DNA of 64,000 nt, taken from positions 620,001-684,000 of the forward strand of contig CAWDKV010000004.1 of the NCBI GenBank assembly GCA_963803015.1. Reading direction: 5' to 3'. Under the pieces are notes generated by a model, which saw nothing but the letters and a program-made list of their open reading frames with translations, was not told the DNA's origin and searched no databases. Shown here piece after piece: positions 26,513 to 35,364 of this stretch. Position 1 is the stretch's first letter. Each line of letters begins with the position of its first letter. The translations under genes were made by a program, and so were the position numbers. The stretch comes from Berkiella sp963803015 (GTDB lineage Bacteria; Pseudomonadota; Gammaproteobacteria; Berkiellales; Berkiellaceae).

Positions 26513-26839
26513 ATGGGCACCTACGGACCAGAACACACCGACGAACCAGAACGTAAGACAGAGACCCAATGGGAAAGTTGGCAGAACCTGGCCATTATGT
26601 GGGGAAGTTTTTTTCAAAATGTGACATCAATCGTTGCGCATAGTCTGCATTCGCCCACACCACCCCTTGTTGAAACAGCTGAAGGCCAAACTACTGTTGT
26701 TCTCTTTCGGGTTCCGAGCCCTCTTCCACTCAGAACAACCTCTGCACTTGATGTAACAGCAACCATACACAGAACAGCCTCTGCACTTGAAGTAGGTGGA
26801 TCAATAAAAAACAAAAACCTCGTTAATAATAAACATTAA
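26513..26839 (+). CDS. Hypothetical 108-aa protein with a 13-residue tandem repeat
   Basis: An ATG at 26513 is preceded by a near-perfect GGAGG with eight-base spacing, which makes this a credible gene despite no recognised family. The product is acidic at the N-terminus (P-E-H-T-D-E-P-E-R-K). Near the C-terminus it holds two in-frame copies of a 13-residue unit, R-T-T-S-A-L-D-V and R-T-A-S-A-L-E-V, encoded by 25-base DNA repeats at 26731-26755 and 26770-26794 that differ at two positions. The gene lies just beyond the degS terminator and its stop overlaps the convergent acyl-CoA dehydrogenase stop. Confidence 0.55.
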   Translation: MGTYGPEHTDEPERKTETQWESWQNLAIMWGSFFQNVTSIVAHSLHSPTPPLVETAEGQTTVVLFRVPSPLPLRTTSALDVTATIHRTASALEVGGSIKNKNLVNNKH

Positions 26840-27993
26840 AATCCGCTAAGATTCGTTATCGCCTTTCCTACAATAAGATGGTGCATATTATTAGTCCCTT
26901 CATAAGTGAAGAGAGATTCAAGGTTATTCATATGACGAATAACATGATAGTCAAGGCTGATACCGTTTGCGCCCAAAATATTACGCGCTTCTCTTGCAAT
27001 CTTCAGTGCTTCACGACAAGCATTCATTTTCGCTAAGGAAACCATGGCGAAATTCGCTTGGTTTTGATCAAGAAGTCGGCCTAGCTGTAAATTGAGCAAC
27101 TGTGCTTTGAGAATTTCATTTAACATATCCACTAAAGCAGATTGAATTAACTGGAAACTCCCAATCGGCTTACCAAATTGCTGACGCTCTTTACTATAAC
27201 GTAATGCTATCTCATAACAAGCACTAGCCGCTCCTATCGCTCCCCAAGCTATCCCAAAACGCGCTTTAGTTAAACACGCCAGTGCTGTTACAAGTCCTTT
27301 TTCTGTTCCTGGGAGATAATTTTCGTCTGGCACAAAACAATTTTCTAATGCTATCTCTCCTGTAACAGAAGCTCTTAAAGATAGCTTATTTTTAATTTCA
27401 TGCGTTAAGAAACCCGGCGTGTCTTTCTCAACGATAAATCCTTTAATATTACTTTGTTCGTCTTTGGCCCAAATAATGGCAACATCCGCTAGAGTAGCAT
27501 TCGTTATCCACATTTTACTGCCATTGAGCTGCCACCCTCCCTTTACTTTTTTAGCTCGTGTTTTCATACTGGCGGGATCAGAACCCGCATCAGGCTCAGT
27601 CAAAGCGAAACAACCAATTACCTCTCCTTTGGCCATTTTCGGCAAATAGTTTTGTTTTTGTTCTTGCGTGCCATAGGTAAAAATAGGATACATCACAAGA
27701 GAACTTTGAACAGAAACAAAACTCCGCAAGCCGCTATCACCGCGCTCTAACTCTTGACACACTAAACCATAAGCAACATGGCTGGCACCTGCACAACCAA
27801 ATTCTGGGGGCAAAGTCATGCCAAAGAGGCCTAAAGCCGCCAGCTTTTTAATTAATTGTTGAGGGAACACCGCTTTTTCATAACATTCAGTGATAATCGG
27901 TAAAACAGCACTGTCTACCCATTTACGAATGGTGCTTTGAATCAAAAGTTCTTCATCGGTGAAGGATTTTTTCAGGTGAAAAAAATCATCCAT
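26836..27993 (-). CDS. Acyl-CoA dehydrogenase, glutaryl-CoA dehydrogenase-like
   Basis: This FAD enzyme oxidises an acyl-CoA to its enoyl form. The closest pattern I recognise is GcdH: G-C-F-A-L-T-E-P-D-A-G-S-D-P, K-M-W-I-T-N, R-F-G-I-A-W-G-A-I-G-A-A, and the catalytic Glu in T-Y-E-G-T-N-N-M-H. I use the ATG at 27993, which overlaps the rpe stop by eight bases; five further codons upstream are possible. Product is 385 aa, normal for the family. Substrate (glutaryl-CoA or a related acid) is inference. Confidence 0.88.
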   Translation of the reverse strand: MDDFFHLKKSFTDEELLIQSTIRKWVDSAVLPIITECYEKAVFPQQLIKKLAALGLFGMTLPPEFGCAGASHVAYGLVCQELERGDSGLRSFVSVQSSLVMYPIFTYGTQEQKQNYLPKMAKGEVIGCFALTEPDAGSDPASMKTRAKKVKGGWQLNGSKMWITNATLADVAIIWAKDEQSNIKGFIVEKDTPGFLTHEIKNKLSLRASVTGEIALENCFVPDENYLPGTEKGLVTALACLTKARFGIAWGAIGAASACYEIALRYSKERQQFGKPIGSFQLIQSALVDMLNEILKAQLLNLQLGRLLDQNQANFAMVSLAKMNACREALKIAREARNILGANGISLDYHVIRHMNNLESLFTYEGTNNMHHLIVGKAITNLSGF

Positions 27994-28654
27994 GAGCAAT
28001 AGCCTCACGCATCAATCGAATGGTTTTAGCATAGTCACCACTTTGAAAGATAGCAGAGCCTGCCACAAAAGTATCAGCTCCTGCTCTTGCAATCTCAGCA
28101 ATATTGTCTACTTTCACCCCCCCATCCACTTCCAAACGAATAGCAGGATTATGTGTATCAATCCATTGTCTGGCTTCACGAATCTTCTGCATGACAAGAG
28201 GAATAAATTTTTGTCCTCCAAAGCCTGGGTTGACACTCATGATTAAAATCATATCCAGTTTATCAACAACATAGGGCAAAATCGAAAGCGGTGTCGCCGG
28301 GTTAAAAACTAAGCCTGCTTTGCAACCCAGAGAGCGAATTAATTCTAAACTTCTATCGACATGTAAACTGGCCTCTGGATGAAAACTGATATAAGTGGCG
28401 CCCGCTTGCGCAAAAAGACTGATTAAACTATCGACCGGTTGTACCATTAAATGCACATCAATCGGTGCCTTGATACCATATTTTCTCAAAGCCTCACACA
28501 CAAGAGGACCTATGGTTAAATTGGGCACATAGTGATTATCCATGACATCAAAGTGGATCATGTCTGCGCCTGCGTTTAAAACAGCCTGGGTGTCTTCTCC
28601 TAAGCGAGCAAAGTCTGCTGATAAAATGGAAGGCGCTATTATTGGTAAATGCAT
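27986..28654 (-). CDS. rpe: Ribulose-phosphate 3-epimerase
   Basis: Rpe interconverts ribulose 5-phosphate and xylulose 5-phosphate. The 222-aa TIM barrel has P-S-I-L-S-A-D-F, the metal/catalytic H-F-D-V-M-D-N-H-Y-V-P-N and V-H-L-M-V, M-S-V-N-P-G-F-G-G-Q-K-F, and V-D-G-G-V. Length is standard. Confidence 0.96.
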   Translation of the reverse strand: MHLPIIAPSILSADFARLGEDTQAVLNAGADMIHFDVMDNHYVPNLTIGPLVCEALRKYGIKAPIDVHLMVQPVDSLISLFAQAGATYISFHPEASLHVDRSLELIRSLGCKAGLVFNPATPLSILPYVVDKLDMILIMSVNPGFGGQKFIPLVMQKIREARQWIDTHNPAIRLEVDGGVKVDNIAEIARAGADTFVAGSAIFQSGDYAKTIRLMREAIAHG

Positions 28655-28663
28655 GATAAAACC

Positions 28664-29245
28664 TTAAGTGTTGGGAAACCAGATGCCAAAGCTTACCATA
28701 GCCAAATTCACACCACTATTAGGCCGTTTTATCGAAGCATTAGAATAATGATAAGCCCTAATACTGACATCATATTGTTGCTTTTGACCAAATCTCATTC
28801 CTACGCCAATTTTATCTTCAAATTGAAAATGCAAAGAGAGTATCCTACCTTGAATTTCTTTTTCAGATAACCAAGACGGGCTAACGCCTAGTTCTGCGTA
28901 GGGGGTGAGGGTAGATTGACCCAGCGGGCAATCTCGTTGCCATCTAAACATGGGACCAAGCGTTGCCACCGTCAAAGAGCGAGGTCTGTGCCGAGCTAAA
29001 TCAGATCGCGCAGGTCCATCCCAATAACCCACGCTACTTTCCAAGATAACCCGTAACCCCCATCCCACATTAGGTTGCCAAAAAGGGCCAAAGTCCCAAG
29101 AAAAAGAAAAGCGGTAAGGGACAATGCTGAGGATGCCTTCTCCGGTACTGAATGCCATACCTGCCTCTGCTCTGACCGTAGGAGAGGCGCAAAATAAACA
29201 AAAAGCAAAAATTGTTAGGTATCTTTCTAATCTCAATTGAGTCAC
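28664..29245 (-). CDS. PagL-like lipid A 3-O-deacylase (outer membrane)
   Basis: The 193-aa protein has a signal peptide (residues 1-26, cut after V-R-A) and a beta-barrel body. Near the C-terminus is H-Y-S-N-A-S-I-K-R-P-N-S-G-V-N, the PagL signature with catalytic His and Ser two apart. In the P. aeruginosa enzyme, as I recall it, the third catalytic residue is a Glu 14 residues after the His; here that position is Asn. PagL removes the 3-O acyl chain of lipid A. The gene is divergent from a TetR-type regulator with an operator-like palindrome between. Confidence 0.8.
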   Translation of the reverse strand: MTQLRLERYLTIFAFCLFCASPTVRAEAGMAFSTGEGILSIVPYRFSFSWDFGPFWQPNVGWGLRVILESSVGYWDGPARSDLARHRPRSLTVATLGPMFRWQRDCPLGQSTLTPYAELGVSPSWLSEKEIQGRILSLHFQFEDKIGVGMRFGQKQQYDVSIRAYHYSNASIKRPNSGVNLAMVSFGIWFPNT

Positions 29246-29396
29246 TATTCCTTTGTCATTTTATTTCTAAGTTTCAGTGTAACGGGGATTGGGATTATTC
29301 ACACGTATTCTTCTGCATGGAGATAGGTATAATAGTTTTTCATGCCCTAAAAAGGATTAACCTAAATTGGTCATTGGCTCAAAAAGGCTATGACAA

Positions 29397-29415
29397 GTAA
29401 CATAACTTATGTTAC
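29397..29415. promoter_or_regulatory. Perfect 19-bp palindrome, likely TetR operator
   Basis: GTAACATAACTTATGTTAC is a perfect inverted repeat of nine bases around one central C. It lies 70 bases upstream of the TetR-type gene start at 29486 and 152 bases upstream of the divergent PagL-like gene. TetR-family repressors usually bind such sites and repress themselves and neighbours. Confidence 0.6.
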
Positions 29416-29485
29416 CATTCCAGCCTTTCTCGACTAACTGAGCTATACATTTGCCAGAAATTGATTGGATATGGGGGAAAATAAA

Positions 29486-30061
29486 ATGCAAACCATTCAA
29501 AAACCAAGAAGAAACGATAAGCGTGAGCGTTTAGTTAACGCAGCTGACAAGCTTATATACGAACAAACCTTTCACACCACTACCTTAGCTGATATTGCCA
29601 AGTTAGCAGACGTTCCTCTTGGAAACGTTTACTACTACTTCAAAACCAAAGAAGCCATTATGGATGCAGTATTAACCAAACGTGCTAACGAATGGCGCGG
29701 CCTGTTCGAACAATGGCAACAAATTCCTGATGCTAAACAACGCCTCAGTGCCCTCTTACAACATAATGCCGAACAGTCAGAGACTTTTGCGCGTTTTGGT
29801 TGCATCCTTGGCACGCTTTGCCAAGAACTCGGCAAACAAGGCGGTGCTTTAGCTAATGTCGCTTCTAAATTAATGGCTGATTTGTTGAAATGGATTGAAA
29901 GCCAATTCCAAGATTTAGGCAAAGGCGAGAAAGCCAATCAACTGGCAACCTATTTCCTTTCCTCTATGCAAGGCATGAATTTACTGACCCTCACTTTCAA
30001 AGAGCCTAAGTATATTGAGCGTCAAAGCCAATCTTTAAAAGAATGGTTAGCAACTCTTTAA
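29486..30061 (+). CDS. TetR/AcrR family transcriptional regulator
   Basis: Residues 10-60 form the TetR DNA-binding domain: R-L-V-N-A-A-D-K-L-I-Y-E, T-T-L-A-D-I-A-K-L-A-D-V-P-L-G-N-V-Y-Y-Y-F-K-T-K-E as helix-turn-helix and trailing helix. The C-terminal ligand domain has G-C-I-L-G-T-L-C-Q-E-L, with two Cys that might sense electrophiles, as in NemR-like regulators; this is speculative. The ATG at 29486 is favoured because GGGGG lies eight bases upstream. Product 191 aa. Confidence 0.9.
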   Translation: MQTIQKPRRNDKRERLVNAADKLIYEQTFHTTTLADIAKLADVPLGNVYYYFKTKEAIMDAVLTKRANEWRGLFEQWQQIPDAKQRLSALLQHNAEQSETFARFGCILGTLCQELGKQGGALANVASKLMADLLKWIESQFQDLGKGEKANQLATYFLSSMQGMNLLTLTFKEPKYIERQSQSLKEWLATL

Positions 30062-30099
30062 TTATTAGATCAAATGCTAATTTGATTTTGCCTTTTTTG

Positions 30100-30127
30100 G
30101 GCGGACCACTCGGTCCGCCTGTTCTTT
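30100..30127 (+). terminator. Rho-independent terminator after the TetR gene
   Basis: GGCGGACC and GGTCCGCC form a perfect eight-base stem (30100-30107 with 30112-30119) with an ACTC loop, followed by TGTTCTTTTT. Confidence 0.8.
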
Positions 30128-30152
30128 TTGCCTCCTACTCTCAGGATCCCCC

Positions 30153-31955
30153 ATGAACAGACAAACCAAACCATTTGATATTCTTCTCTATGGCCCCTTA
30201 AGTGTTGATTTTCATGGAGAGCAAATCGGCAGTTTCTTAACAGACACACAGTCTTTTCGGCAATATCCAGGTGGCATAGCCACTCTTGCACTGGGACTCG
30301 TTCGCTTAGGCTTGAAAACAAGTCTACTCTCGCAAGTGGGCTTAGATGCCATGGGGGAATTTCTGCAAAGACAATTAACGCAAGAAGGGGTAGATATTTC
30401 TCAGCTATCAGTTAACCACCTCATCTCAACTCCTCTTCGCTTAGTCGCCTCGGATAATCAAAGTTATGAGAGTGGGCTTTCTTCACACGAGGTGGTGCTT
30501 GATACCAGAGCCATCGCCCAATCACGAGCACTTTTATTAACGAGTTCTCTTTTCCTCCAAGACAATTCACAAAAGCTGGCAAAAGAAGCTGCGGTCTGTG
30601 CAAATGAAAGGAAAAGTAAAGTCATTTTACTGTTAGATAGCTCGCATGCCGCTATTCCACAAAGTGTATTGCCCTTGTGCTCACTTATTTTCATCACCAA
30701 TGCCAGCGAACCATTCACTTGCTTGCAACAAGTGCGCAAAATAAGTGATGCTATTATTGTTCTGCTTGATAAAAATCAAATTGGTGTCTTCAGCGAAAGT
30801 ATTCCCGCTAATTGGCAAGAAACATTGCACACCATGCCACCCTCTCATGACATAGCGGACATCGCCTTTATTACCGGGTTTATTTATGCCTGGCTCCAAC
30901 ACAATGCGTTAGCACAATGCACGCAGCTGGCGTTAAGCTGCCAAACCATTACGCAATCTCGAGCGCCGAATAGTAATAGTTTGCCCAGCAAAGCAGAGCT
31001 CTCTTTATTTCTTTCGCACAAAAAAGCACCATTTACACTTTCTCAGCATTCCGTTTATTTTCAACATCTGCATTATGCTTCCACCCAAGCTAAACAAACA
31101 CAACCGTACTTTGTGTTTAATATGGGATCGCAAGCCCAGTGGTGCGAATGGGGAAAAAATTATACAAATGATGTCGCCCTTATCGATAAAACCTTGTCGC
31201 TTACCTTACAAGGCTTGCGCAAAGCATCTGCGAATAACTCTTTTAGACTGATGACTGATGATTGTCCGAATGTGGAGAGTCTCGCATTTTCACAAATTAT
31301 CCGAACCGTCGATGCCCAAGACATTATTCCTTTACAATTTAAAGGTGATCCCGATATTTCACGAACTTTAATCACTTGGCCAAAAAATCACAGCGCGAAA
31401 GTAACGATGCAATATCACCCCGATGATCCTTTTGCTTTAAGAAAACAACAAGAAAGTACTTTAAGCTTTTTGCATCGCGCTACTCGCGCAACCTTTCATG
31501 ACTTATGGGTGGATATCGTCTCACCCGCCAAATGTTTAGTGACCTCCGGAACGCTCTCTCATATTGTGCGTCGTTTTTATGAAACTGGGATTTATCCAAA
31601 CATCTGGCAAATTACGCCACCACGCGATCAACGCAGTTGGGATAGTATCGAGCGCGTTATCACTGAGAATGACCCTTACTGCCAAGGCGTTGTGATCTCA
31701 GCGCAAAACATTTTAAATGCGCAATTACCTTTCCTTATTCAATCTGCCGCAAAGCAAAAATATGCAAAAGGTCTTGTCGTCAATCGCTCTATTTTACATC
31801 CTGTCCTTGAGGCCTGGTTTGCTCAAAAATTGACTGAAGAAGAATTTATGCAACATATCGCTGAGCAGTTTTCTGCGATTATTTCTTTGTGGGAAAAATC
31901 GGTGAGTCAAAAGGTAGTCAATCCAGTGTCTATTGAGCTTGAGAGAACTAATTAG
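30153..31955 (+). CDS. PfkB-like (degenerate) kinase fused to a DUF2090 domain, IolC-like
   Basis: Residues 1 to about 290 follow the PfkB/ribokinase fold (Y-P-G-G-I-A-T-L-A-L-G-L near residue 38). Residues about 300-600 match DUF2090, the domain fused to IolC 5-dehydro-2-deoxygluconokinases: Y-H-P-D-D-P, F-Y-E-T-G-I-Y-P-N-I-W, and N-D-P-Y-C-Q-G-V-V. The usual kinase motif G-A-G-D-A-F reads I-A-D-I-A-F, so the catalytic Asp is missing. No other inositol genes lie nearby. The aldolase-like DUF2090 half may be the active part. Confidence 0.75.
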   Translation: MNRQTKPFDILLYGPLSVDFHGEQIGSFLTDTQSFRQYPGGIATLALGLVRLGLKTSLLSQVGLDAMGEFLQRQLTQEGVDISQLSVNHLISTPLRLVASDNQSYESGLSSHEVVLDTRAIAQSRALLLTSSLFLQDNSQKLAKEAAVCANERKSKVILLLDSSHAAIPQSVLPLCSLIFITNASEPFTCLQQVRKISDAIIVLLDKNQIGVFSESIPANWQETLHTMPPSHDIADIAFITGFIYAWLQHNALAQCTQLALSCQTITQSRAPNSNSLPSKAELSLFLSHKKAPFTLSQHSVYFQHLHYASTQAKQTQPYFVFNMGSQAQWCEWGKNYTNDVALIDKTLSLTLQGLRKASANNSFRLMTDDCPNVESLAFSQIIRTVDAQDIIPLQFKGDPDISRTLITWPKNHSAKVTMQYHPDDPFALRKQQESTLSFLHRATRATFHDLWVDIVSPAKCLVTSGTLSHIVRRFYETGIYPNIWQITPPRDQRSWDSIERVITENDPYCQGVVISAQNILNAQLPFLIQSAAKQKYAKGLVVNRSILHPVLEAWFAQKLTEEEFMQHIAEQFSAIISLWEKSVSQKVVNPVSIELERTN

Positions 31956-31972
31956 GATTTTAAGATTTTTTT

Positions 31973-32009
31973 ATAAATCCACCCGCGCGTTAGCGGCGGG
32001 GGGATTTAT
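31973..32009. terminator. Bidirectional terminator between convergent genes
   Basis: ATAAATCC (31973-31980) pairs with GGATTTAT (32002-32009), with additional GC pairing inside, and T-rich runs flank both sides. It lies between the stops of the convergent genes at 31955 and 32020. Confidence 0.6.
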
Positions 32010-32019
32010 CTCTTAAATC

Positions 32020-35000
32020 TTATCCCGGCTTCACACTAGGATTATATTCAACAAAAGTCTTCAATTGCAAAAGAGCCATGATTTTACTTTGCAATACAGG
32101 AATTCGGTTTTCTTCGAAAGCCTTTATTGTGTCAATAGTAAGAGCATTTGCAATATGCTCTTCTTTTCGCCTCTCAATACAACCATCAAGAGCACGCAAC
32201 ATAGGGTGATAAGGGTGATCAGTGTCCATTGGGCGCTTCACTAGCTTGAGGAGAGCTATAAACATTTTACTAATATCATCAATTGTTTGCCTTTGTAAAA
32301 CCGCAGCAAAGAGAGGCTGATTCTCTGTAAAGACCAGATGCAATTCACGGAAAAACAAAATGTGATAACCTTCTGCTTTGGGCGCTATCTCATTTTCGTA
32401 CCCTCTTAATAAAATTTCAGCAGGATGAGAAAGCGCAGTCGCTAGCTTAAACTGATCTGCTGCATATTGTTTTAAGGTAAGAATGGGGATAGGAAGACAG
32501 CATGTTTTCTCCCCATCTTCTTCAAACGTGGTAAAAGAAACGATAGCAGGATCACAATTTGCAACGGTAATTTTTACAACCGCACCAGGCGCCAGATAAT
32601 CTTCTAGAGACAATGCAGCAGGATTATGTTCATTCGCCATAATGTAATCTTGGGCATGCTGTATTTCTAGCTCATTCAATAAAGAAGGTCTGAGCAAACG
32701 AAGCGCTGGTATTCTATTGTGCTCCTCACAAGCTTCTAAAGCCGCATCATAATCTTGCCTTATCCTCATTTGTGCTGCTAACAAGGCATTTCTTGTTGAA
32801 CCAGAAACCTCATTGGGGTTTGTTGCAGGGTTACAAGAGGATTTCTTTAGCGTTAAATTAGAAAAAGCCCCCACGAGTTTCTTGAAGGGATTGTTTTCCT
32901 TTTTTTTCTGCTCTGATATTTCTATAGCTCTTGGCGAAGCAGATGCTGCTGGAGCAGAGGATGAGACTAAAGGCGCTGGCGCAGAGGATATGGCTACAGC
33001 CGCTGGAGCAGAGGTCGAAACTAAAGCTGCTGGAGCAGAGGAAGCTAAAGACGATATTGGCGGTGCCGCCGCTAGCGCAGGACTTAACCGAGATGCTGCC
33101 ACCACTTTCAATAGACACTCACTCTTTTGAATGGTTTCGCTTAATTCAAGGAACCATCTCGCATTCTCACCCTGCGTTTCCATTAAGCAACGTCGCAGCA
33201 AAGCCGGTTCTGAAAAGATGGCTAACAAAAAGCCTTGATCACGAATCTCGAAAGGAGGCTGACTGCACATCCCTGTCATTTCAGTGTAACGTGTTCGAAA
33301 AGCATGCACTAGCCGACCCAGCTCATCTACTTCAAACATTATATCCCTTTTTTCTTTATTCTCTGGTGAAAGGATCTGCAAACAATCATTCAGCTGGTGT
33401 TTTATCTCACGTAATAATTGAATCCATACGTCTGTTATAAACTTAGTCGCTTCCATATATAGCTTTAAAAGTGCTTTTTGCCGACTTAACTGCAAATGGC
33501 GCATCAAATCAAGATAAGCAAATTTACATAATCCTTCCGATTGGAGAAACGATAATTCAAACTTTGTCACCCAATAAGGAGTAAATTTAAGCTTTGCTAG
33601 TTCCTCATCGGTTAGGATTTGCTTGCGCGCGGAATTTTCACAATAACTTCTCTCCAACGGCAAAAGACGATCTTGAAATTCTCGACGTCCTACCATTTGA
33701 ATCGTTGCTAGTACTTTCTCTTTCAGTCGCAGTAAAGCAAAATGTTCCGCATGTAATTTGTCCGCTTCTCTTTGTGGATCTTTCACATCTCCAAAATACT
33801 CTATTTTTCGTTGCATCAAGGTCCGCATTTGTATTTTAAGCGTTTCTATTCTCTCTAAAATATCAGCAAGTGTCTTTCTTGCCTCTGCCAGCTCTTCTGT
33901 CTTACCCAAAACATCTTCCACTTCAGCTTTACATTTTTCAACGAGTTTCTGTAAAACTTCACCCTCAAATCTTTCATGCAAGTCCTGATCAAAGCGATAA
34001 ATCATCTGAATTGCGCCTTTGATAAAATATGTCATCGCTAGCTCAAGTTCAACTCTATTCAATCCGCCAAACTCTTCTTGCAGCTTGTCGATAAATTTTT
34101 CAGCTTGAGGAATTGTCATGAGCTCTGCCATAAAACAGTAAAAGGGAAGGTTTGTTGTGGCATCACTCATATCCATAATACGAAGATTAACCGCATTCAT
34201 GACGACAAGTTGTCTTTCAACAGGGAGTGTTTTAAAGAATGCAATAATAAAAGCCTGCATTTTTCTATGAAATTGTTTTGCAGGAGAAACATGGGTTTGA
34301 TATCGTGTATGCAAATTATGTAAATGTATCCCCATCCGGCCAATAGTTCCCGGCAAACAAGAAGGCTCATCAATACTATGATTCAATCCACGATAGTCAC
34401 CCGGACGATTATGTGCTCTTCTAATATCGCTTAAATAATAGACAACATGCTTTTTTTCTTCTTCAATACATTGAGCGCGTTTGGCTTCGAATTTTGGCTC
34501 TAAAGGCATATTGGGATCAGTTGCTGCCAACCAAAAATAGGCTAAAACCTCCCGCAACAGAACGGGCTTTCCCTTAATATAAATCTTGCTGTCATCTAGG
34601 TGTAAATAATTTCCCCATTTGGAGTTAGGAGCGGGATCCAATAAAACTCTTAAGGCAGATTTTGCCGATATCACTTCCTTGGAATCTTTTATATTAAATT
34701 TTCTTTTATCTAAAGATGAGAGACATGCATTGTCTTTACTCTGTAGCACAATGTACTGGATTAAATCTTGCAGAATTTTATGAGTGCCTCCTTTTTCCCT
34801 AAACTGCGCGCCATAAATCCCTTTGAGTTTTTCATGAACATCTATAACACGCTGAATTTCCGAAACATCCATCGCACCTTCTACGTTAGTGCCTAAATCG
34901 GTTAAATGATCTTCGTTCTGCGCTGCGATGATGGCCTCGGCATCTGCTGTAGCACTTCTTATGATTCGCTCAATTTCTTCAACCCGCTCTTTAAACTCTG

Positions 35001-35085
35001 CAAGAGGCCGCTCAAAAGCGCTGGGGGCAAGGTCAAAGAGATCGCGAGGAGAATACTTATAAACGAATGGTGACCCCATCAACAT
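32020..35085 (-). CDS. Large hypothetical protein, effector-like (1021 aa)
   Basis: I do not recognise the family. The product is soluble and largely helical. Residues about 170-275 hold a conserved-looking block: L-A-Y-F-W-L-A-A-T-D, then C-L-P-G-T-I-G-R-M-G-I-H-L-H-N-L-H. Residues about 395-480 are predicted coiled coil. Residues about 660-725 are a disordered Ala/Ser/Pro linker with four near-repeats of S-A-P-A, followed by a separate C-terminal domain of about 300 residues. No signal peptide or membrane segment. Size, linker and orphan status suit a secreted effector of an intracellular bacterium, but this is inference. Confidence 0.75.
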   Translation of the reverse strand: MLMGSPFVYKYSPRDLFDLAPSAFERPLAEFKERVEEIERIIRSATADAEAIIAAQNEDHLTDLGTNVEGAMDVSEIQRVIDVHEKLKGIYGAQFREKGGTHKILQDLIQYIVLQSKDNACLSSLDKRKFNIKDSKEVISAKSALRVLLDPAPNSKWGNYLHLDDSKIYIKGKPVLLREVLAYFWLAATDPNMPLEPKFEAKRAQCIEEEKKHVVYYLSDIRRAHNRPGDYRGLNHSIDEPSCLPGTIGRMGIHLHNLHTRYQTHVSPAKQFHRKMQAFIIAFFKTLPVERQLVVMNAVNLRIMDMSDATTNLPFYCFMAELMTIPQAEKFIDKLQEEFGGLNRVELELAMTYFIKGAIQMIYRFDQDLHERFEGEVLQKLVEKCKAEVEDVLGKTEELAEARKTLADILERIETLKIQMRTLMQRKIEYFGDVKDPQREADKLHAEHFALLRLKEKVLATIQMVGRREFQDRLLPLERSYCENSARKQILTDEELAKLKFTPYWVTKFELSFLQSEGLCKFAYLDLMRHLQLSRQKALLKLYMEATKFITDVWIQLLREIKHQLNDCLQILSPENKEKRDIMFEVDELGRLVHAFRTRYTEMTGMCSQPPFEIRDQGFLLAIFSEPALLRRCLMETQGENARWFLELSETIQKSECLLKVVAASRLSPALAAAPPISSLASSAPAALVSTSAPAAVAISSAPAPLVSSSAPAASASPRAIEISEQKKKENNPFKKLVGAFSNLTLKKSSCNPATNPNEVSGSTRNALLAAQMRIRQDYDAALEACEEHNRIPALRLLRPSLLNELEIQHAQDYIMANEHNPAALSLEDYLAPGAVVKITVANCDPAIVSFTTFEEDGEKTCCLPIPILTLKQYAADQFKLATALSHPAEILLRGYENEIAPKAEGYHILFFRELHLVFTENQPLFAAVLQRQTIDDISKMFIALLKLVKRPMDTDHPYHPMLRALDGCIERRKEEHIANALTIDTIKAFEENRIPVLQSKIMALLQLKTFVEYNPSVKPG

Positions 35086-35364
35086 AGTGCATTTCCTCTC
35101 AATTAGGCAGATGATTTGAGGAAGTTTATCATAAAGCCCTTTTAACTACTTCTGTTAACCGACTTTTTTGTTAGAAAAGCAGATAATATGCAAGCGCTCT
35201 CTTGCACAACAGCATAAACCATCATTTGCGGGGACTTTACACGTATATTCGCTTAACTCTTATCCCGAGAAAAGTGCTTCATTGCTATTTTTTCATTCAA
35301 AACAACCTCATGAAGATTTTAGAAAACCAGTACGATACTCGTAACCAATTGCATTAAAAGAGTA

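Noticed and set aside
32813..33130. Plus-strand ORF with Ala-Gly-Ala-Glu repeats
   Set aside because: It is the complement of the Ala/Ser/Pro linker codons of the 1021-aa gene; repetition comes from that linker.
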